49,615 bases of DNA from Streptococcus rubneri (lineage in GTDB: Bacteria > Bacillota > Bacilli > Lactobacillales > Streptococcaceae): NCBI RefSeq assembly GCF_004785935.1, contig NZ_SRRP01000002.1:1-49615 (forward strand). The letters are read 5' to 3'. Both the position numbers and the translations under genes were made by a program. How positions within the stretch are numbered: position 1 is the stretch's first letter; each line of letters opens with the position of its first letter. A model generated the notes under the pieces. That model was given only the letters and a program-made list of their open reading frames with translations, had not been told where the DNA came from and searched no databases. This document shows positions 45,459 to 49,615 of this stretch, piece after piece.

Positions 45459-46613
45459 ATGAAAAAGATAAAGGTGATGGTTGTTTTTGGGACACGCCCT
45501 GAAGCGATTAAGATGGCTCCTCTTGTCTTAGAGTTGCAGAAGCAACATGACCGAATTGATACGGTAACTGTCGTTACAGCCCAACATCGGCAAATGCTGG
45601 ATCAGGTTCTAGAGACCTTCAAGATTCAGCCAGAATACGATTTGGATATTATGGGAAAAAATCAATCCCTTTTAGACATTACTGCTCGAATTCTTGAAAA
45701 ATTTGATCCGGTGGTCAAGGAAGAGAAGCCGGATATGATTCTGGTGCACGGGGATACGACAACTACTTTTGCAGCGAGTCTGGTTGCTTTTTATAATCAA
45801 GTTCGTATCGGTCACGTTGAAGCTGGTCTCCGGACTTTTGATAAGTACTCTCCTTATCCAGAGGAAATGAACCGGCAAATGACCGATAATCTAGCAGATT
45901 TGTATTTTGCACCAACGAGTGACAGTAAAGCCAATTTGTTGAAGGAAAACCATCCTGAGTCTGCTATTTTCATTACAGGGAATACAGCTATTGATGCCCT
46001 TCAATTAACGGTGCAAGAAGATTATCATCATGAGGTATTGGACCAATTCGATCGATTGAAGAAGTTGGTCCTAGTGACGATGCACCGTCGAGAAAATCAA
46101 GGTCAACCCATGCGGGCTGTATTTGGAGCTCTGAGAGAGATGGTGGATGCTCATCCAGAATTGGAAGTTGTTTACCCAGTTCACCTCAGTCCAGCTGTAC
46201 AGGAAGCGGCGAATGAGATTTTAGGGAATCACGAGAGAATTCACCTGATTGCTCCATTAGATGTTCTTGATTTCCATAATCTCGCATCTAGAAGTTATTT
46301 CATCATGTCGGATTCTGGTGGTGTCCAAGAGGAAGCTCCTTCTTTAGGAAAACCAGTTTTGGTTCTTCGTGATACGACAGAGCGTCCAGAAGGTGTGAGA
46401 GCTGGGACCTTGAAGCTGGTTGGAACAAACCCAGAGCGGGTCAAGGAAGCGATGACCACCTTGTTAACCGACGATAAGTTCTATCAGGCCATGGCCCTGG
46501 CTCCGAATCCATATGGGGATGGGAAGGCATCTGAGCGAATTGTCCAAGCCATTCAGCACTACTATGGCTTAGTCGAATCAGTATCCGAATTTAAAGAGGG
46601 AGAGGAAGGTTAA
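45459..46613 (+). CDS. wecB: UDP-N-acetylglucosamine 2-epimerase (non-hydrolysing)
   Basis: A 384-residue cytoplasmic enzyme, the standard length of the WecB/MnaA family, interconverting UDP-GlcNAc and UDP-ManNAc. Seen: GTRPEAIKMAPL (residues 11-22), VHGDTTTTFAASL, the active-site run HVEAGLRTFDKYSPYPEEMNR (Glu residues and the Arg/Glu loop) and MSDSGGVQEEAPSLGKP with the UDP-binding residues. Its stop codon shares one base with the ATG of the GGDEF-like gene, so it is translationally coupled. It probably supplies UDP-ManNAc to the glycosyltransferase downstream; a role in teichoic acid or capsule is an alternative. Confidence 0.93.
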   Translation: MKKIKVMVVFGTRPEAIKMAPLVLELQKQHDRIDTVTVVTAQHRQMLDQVLETFKIQPEYDLDIMGKNQSLLDITARILEKFDPVVKEEKPDMILVHGDTTTTFAASLVAFYNQVRIGHVEAGLRTFDKYSPYPEEMNRQMTDNLADLYFAPTSDSKANLLKENHPESAIFITGNTAIDALQLTVQEDYHHEVLDQFDRLKKLVLVTMHRRENQGQPMRAVFGALREMVDAHPELEVVYPVHLSPAVQEAANEILGNHERIHLIAPLDVLDFHNLASRSYFIMSDSGGVQEEAPSLGKPVLVLRDTTERPEGVRAGTLKLVGTNPERVKEAMTTLLTDDKFYQAMALAPNPYGDGKASERIVQAIQHYYGLVESVSEFKEGEEG

Positions 46614-47401
46614 TGAAAAAGAAAAACAAACTTGGTAATTGGTTGCTGATCCTGTTAGGATTTGAACTGGTTCTCATGCTATTTTGCTTGTTCTTTGCAC
46701 GAGAAATGATTTTAGAACAAATTTTGTTTTTGATGTTGGGTTTATTTGCATCCCTTGTCTTATCAGATTTGCTTCTTACGTGGACTATTTTGATTTCTTT
46801 TGGTCTAGGAATTATCTTCCTTGTCGCTGGGATTGTTTATATTCCAGGTTATCAGGCCCTGATTCTGCTCTTTAGCTTTCCAATCTTAATTGGAATCTTG
46901 TCGCAAATTCGCTATCATTTATTTAAAGAAGTAGCCAAGGTGCAGAATCAAGAAGAAGAAGCCTATGCTACGTATCGCTCCTTGATAACCACTTCTGGTG
47001 GACAAACTGGAGAGAAAATTCAGGCCCTGTTGATTCATTGGTCACACGAAGAACTCTTTTTTCAGGTACAACCACGAGAATACAATCGAACGCTCAATCA
47101 AATTCGGTATTTAATTTCTCTTCACTTAAACGAAAATGAAAAACTATATTATGTTTCAGACGGTAGCTTCCTTATTTTGACCAATGGAACTCAACGAAAC
47201 TTACAGGACTTTTATCAGACTCAATTGAAAGGTCAGTTGGAAGGATTGGTCTTTAAAGGGGAGGACGGCAATCAAGCTATCCAATTCCAAACGGGCTATC
47301 TCGAAGTGGATTCAATCAACCGAACCAAGTTCCATCGTTATAAAGAAATGATTAGTAACTTGAAGCGTCAATTAGAGACGGATATTATTGTGGAATATTA
47401 G
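46613..47401 (+). CDS. Four-TM protein with degenerate GGDEF domain (YdaK/PssE-like)
   Basis: A 262-residue protein. Residues about 9-100 form four membrane helices; residues about 112-262 are cytoplasmic. At 177-190 the pattern KLYYVSDGSFLILT matches the beta-hairpin of diguanylate cyclases in which GGDEF is replaced by SDGSF (182-186). The inhibitory-site RxxD, expected five residues before, is NENE (173-176). So it can neither make c-di-GMP nor bind it at a canonical I-site. Size and layout equal Bacillus YdaK and Listeria PssE, the c-di-GMP receptors of exopolysaccharide operons. The call rests on a remote similarity read by eye, but the operon context is strong. Confidence 0.65.
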   Translation: MKKKNKLGNWLLILLGFELVLMLFCLFFAREMILEQILFLMLGLFASLVLSDLLLTWTILISFGLGIIFLVAGIVYIPGYQALILLFSFPILIGILSQIRYHLFKEVAKVQNQEEEAYATYRSLITTSGGQTGEKIQALLIHWSHEELFFQVQPREYNRTLNQIRYLISLHLNENEKLYYVSDGSFLILTNGTQRNLQDFYQTQLKGQLEGLVFKGEDGNQAIQFQTGYLEVDSINRTKFHRYKEMISNLKRQLETDIIVEY

Positions 47402-47410
47402 GAGGAACCG

Positions 47411-47551
47411 ATGACTCTGACAAATATATTTTTTGGGCTTGCCTTGGGGATTAGTTTCTTCTTTTCCCTGTGCTTTGTAATTCTGTTTATTTCCTATACG
47501 GTGATTTATCATCGAGTGAATAAAAACTTCAAGGGGGTAGACCATGATTAG
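47411..47551 (+). CDS. 46-residue single-span membrane protein
   Basis: A small gene with GGAGG (47401-47404 region) nine bases upstream of the ATG. The product has one hydrophobic helix (residues about 5-34, IFFGLALGISFFFSLCFVIL onward) and a short basic tail ending NKNFKGVDHD. Its last eight bases overlap the start of the glycosyltransferase gene. The strong ribosome binding site and overlaps on both sides argue that it is real. Synthase operons often carry such a helper (PgaD/IcaD-like); no homology can be claimed at this size. Confidence 0.75.
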   Translation: MTLTNIFFGLALGISFFFSLCFVILFISYTVIYHRVNKNFKGVDHD

Positions 47552-48854
47552 TCAAATTTTTATGATTTTCACCTTGATTTCTATTTGGATTTCGCTAGCT
47601 TGGGGTTTGGTCATTTTATTTTCGGCCGTTCATTTTTGGTTTAAGCATAGTGATTTTCGTGTTGATACCAGCCCTCTCCCTTACTATCCAAAAGTAACGA
47701 TTGTCGTACCAGCCCACAATGAAGATGTAGTTATCGCACAGACGGCTAAAGCGATTTTGGATATGAATTATCCTCATGACAGGGTAGAGTTGCTCTTGTT
47801 TGCAGATAACTGTTCAGATCGCACCTATGAAGAGTGTTTGGCTGTCAAGGCACTTCCTGAGTATGCAGGACGAGACTTGACCATTATCGATCGGACAGGG
47901 ACAGGTGGTAAAGCAGGTGTTCTGAATGACGCTTTAAAAATGGCAACAGGAGACTATATCTGTGTCTATGATGCTGATGCCATGCCTGAAAAAAATGCGC
48001 TTTATTTCCTTGTAAAAGAAGTTTTGAAAGACCCAGAACGTCGTGTGGCATCCTTTGGCCGGAATAAGACAAGAAATGCTGGTCAGAATTTCTTGACCCG
48101 TTGTATCAACCAAGAGATTGTTGTGACGCAACGGGTGCATCATGTGGGGATGTGGCACCTCTTCAAAATTGGCCGAATTCCAGGGACCAACTTCATTATC
48201 CAAACAGACTTTGTAAGAAGTATTGGTGGATGGAAAAATGGGGCTTTGACAGAGGACACGGACATTTCCTTTAAGATTATGCAAAGTGGGAAATTGATTG
48301 CCCTTGCTTATAATTCAGAAGCCTTCCAGCAGGAACCAGAAACCTTAAAGACTTACTATATGCAACGCAAACGCTGGGCAAAAGGAAACTATGAGGTTGT
48401 TCTTTCCAATTTCAAACACTTATTTGGTAAAGGAAATTGGCGTGTGAAATTAGAAGTTATCAACTATTCATGTATCTTCTTCTGGTTTAATGCTGCGATT
48501 GTCTTATCTGATTTGATCTTTCTTGCCAATATCATCGCCATGATTGTCCACTCATTTGCACCAGGAGTTCAGATTCCATTCGCCTTCGACTCTGAAAACA
48601 TTTATATTGCACAATTGATGCTCTTTAACTGGGTCTTGATGATTGGACTCTACTTGCTTCAAATCAACGTTGCCTTAGCTTCTCAGTTTGGCCAAGCCAC
48701 CATCAAGCAAATCTGGTTGGCCTTGGCAGCCTATTTCAGTTATTCACAGCTCTTTATCATCGTATCCATTGATTCCATTTCTTCTATCGTGATGGCCAAG
48801 CTTCTTCATCGCGAAGGGACCAAGTGGGTGAAAACTAAGCGATTCGCCGGTTAG
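47544..48854 (+). CDS. Processive family 2 glycosyltransferase (polysaccharide synthase)
   Basis: A 436-residue membrane synthase of the cellulose/PNAG synthase superfamily. TM1 is at about 5-32. The GT-A domain spans about 48-280 with FADN (Asp88), DAD (143-145), TED (236-238, catalytic base) and QRKRW (274-278), the motifs of processive inverting synthases. Three or four membrane helices lie at about 303-420. No PilZ domain is fused. It should polymerise a UDP-sugar and extrude the chain. The neighbouring epimerase suggests ManNAc or GlcNAc as substrate. It resembles YdaM (Bacillus) and PssC (Listeria) in context. Confidence 0.9.
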   Translation: MISQIFMIFTLISIWISLAWGLVILFSAVHFWFKHSDFRVDTSPLPYYPKVTIVVPAHNEDVVIAQTAKAILDMNYPHDRVELLLFADNCSDRTYEECLAVKALPEYAGRDLTIIDRTGTGGKAGVLNDALKMATGDYICVYDADAMPEKNALYFLVKEVLKDPERRVASFGRNKTRNAGQNFLTRCINQEIVVTQRVHHVGMWHLFKIGRIPGTNFIIQTDFVRSIGGWKNGALTEDTDISFKIMQSGKLIALAYNSEAFQQEPETLKTYYMQRKRWAKGNYEVVLSNFKHLFGKGNWRVKLEVINYSCIFFWFNAAIVLSDLIFLANIIAMIVHSFAPGVQIPFAFDSENIYIAQLMLFNWVLMIGLYLLQINVALASQFGQATIKQIWLALAAYFSYSQLFIIVSIDSISSIVMAKLLHREGTKWVKTKRFAG

Positions 48855-48862
48855 GAGGACTT

Positions 48863-49615
48863 ATGAGAACAAAAAAAATGAAATATTTATGGTTTGTGGT
48901 CATCCTGGCAATCTTCTGTTTAACTTTATTCCTAGCGAGAAGTAGAAGCAAGGTATTGATGCGCAATCGTATTTACCGTCAGTGGAGTGAGCATTTTGTG
49001 GTAAAAGATGGGAAAGAGGCCTATGTTCGCACGACCAACAGTGATAAAAATACCGTAGTCTTATCTGAAGCCCAAAGTTATGGAATGCTTATCACAGTAG
49101 AAGCGGCTAGTAAAGGATTAGCCAGTCAAGAAGATTTTGATCGTCTTTATCGTTACTATAAGAATCATCGTTTGGATGATACCCAATTGATGTCTTGGAA
49201 ACAAATAATCAACAAAGGGAAAGTGACCGTCGAGGATCAAAATGCAACAGATGGAGACCTCTACATTGCCTATGCTTTGATTCAGGCTAGCAATCAATGG
49301 CCGAAGCAAGCCAAAGAGTACCAAAAACAGGCTAAGGCTATTTTAGAGGATATTCTTAAGTACAATTTCAATGAAGACACAGGTGTCTTAACAGTGGGGA
49401 ATTGGGCCAATCAAGATTCTGAGTTCTACAACTTAATGCGGACATCAGATACCCTTCCTCATTATTTCCAAGTCTTTTATCAATTGTCAGGGAATGGTCA
49501 GTGGTTGAAGATTAAGGATGAGATGTTGAAACGACTAGACCAAATCAGCTCTCATCATGAGACAGGACTCCTTCCGGACTTTATTTGGGCTGACGAGGAA
49601 GGGACTCGTATAGCG
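48863..49615 (+). CDS. GH8 glycoside hydrolase, membrane-anchored (3' end outside window)
   Basis: 251 codons are open to the window end. GGAGG precedes ATG 48863, eight bases after the synthase stop. Residues 7-25 are an N-terminal anchor or signal (KYLWFVVILAIFCLTLFLA). The family GH8 pattern follows: LSEAQSYGMLI with the probable catalytic acid Glu (about 72), DQNATDGDLYIAYALI with a substrate-binding Asp (about 132), then the alpha/alpha-barrel repeats. BcsZ, PssZ and YdaJ are GH8 enzymes that trim or release the polymer made by the linked synthase; this is the expected role here. Confidence 0.88.
   Translation, partial: MRTKKMKYLWFVVILAIFCLTLFLARSRSKVLMRNRIYRQWSEHFVVKDGKEAYVRTTNSDKNTVVLSEAQSYGMLITVEAASKGLASQEDFDRLYRYYKNHRLDDTQLMSWKQIINKGKVTVEDQNATDGDLYIAYALIQASNQWPKQAKEYQKQAKAILEDILKYNFNEDTGVLTVGNWANQDSEFYNLMRTSDTLPHYFQVFYQLSGNGQWLKIKDEMLKRLDQISSHHETGLLPDFIWADEEGTRIA

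Overview
The window is chromosomal DNA from a low-GC Firmicute, almost certainly a mitis-group Streptococcus (S. parasanguinis / S. australis / S. pneumoniae relatives). The grounds are the pneumococcal-type adcRCBA zinc operon, the tyrS | pbp1b-rpoB-rpoC order, RpoB and RpoC proteins that read almost like the pneumococcal ones, and a GH92/GH125/GH38/ROK/GH20 N-glycan gene set. The species assignment is inference.

Layout. (1) 1-1303: the 3' end of a 5S rRNA gene and twelve tRNA genes (Val, Gly, Ile, Glu, Ser, fMet, Phe, Tyr, Trp, His, Gln, Leu), closed by a strong terminator. (2) 1216-9085: an AT-rich island inserted in the 3' half of tRNA-Leu(CAA). The half-tRNA plus its terminator is repeated at the far end, about 7.8 kb away. 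The cargo is an XRE repressor, a TPR protein and an ABC exporter on the plus strand, and an MFS transporter plus an FtsX-type ABC pair on the minus strand. No integrase is visible, and internal repeats suggest two elements or a decayed composite. (3) 9154-13380: zinc uptake operon adcR-adcC-adcB-adcA with an AdcR box on its promoter, then a DUF6287-like lipoprotein. (4) 13382-29940: an N-glycan catabolic locus. It holds GH92 (minus strand), then GH125, GH38, a ROK kinase and GH20, then an ABC importer for N-glycans (two permeases and a lipoprotein, no ATPase) behind a promoter with a cre site, then a YesL-like membrane protein with a YesM/YesN-type two-component system. (5) 29939-33340: rlmA (minus), then a DUF6110-like small membrane protein with a P1B-type ATPase that lacks the classical CPC motif. 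(6) 33359-45110: tyrS (minus), pbp1b, rpoB, rpoC with structured leaders and spacers. (7) 45369-49615 (cut by the window end): a polysaccharide operon with a UDP-GlcNAc 2-epimerase, a four-TM protein with a degenerate GGDEF domain, a 46-residue membrane protein, a processive family 2 glycosyltransferase and a GH8 hydrolase.

The most interesting system is region 7. Its architecture matches the c-di-GMP-controlled exopolysaccharide operons of Bacillus (ydaJKLMN) and Listeria (pss), but it sits in a genus generally thought to lack c-di-GMP, and its GGDEF domain has lost both the active-site motif and the RxxD inhibitory-site residues. The linked epimerase suggests a ManNAc-containing polymer. 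Second is the consolidated N-glycan locus: glycosidases, transporter and two-component system, which are scattered in the pneumococcus, lie side by side here. Third is the tRNA-Leu island with its unexplained repeats.
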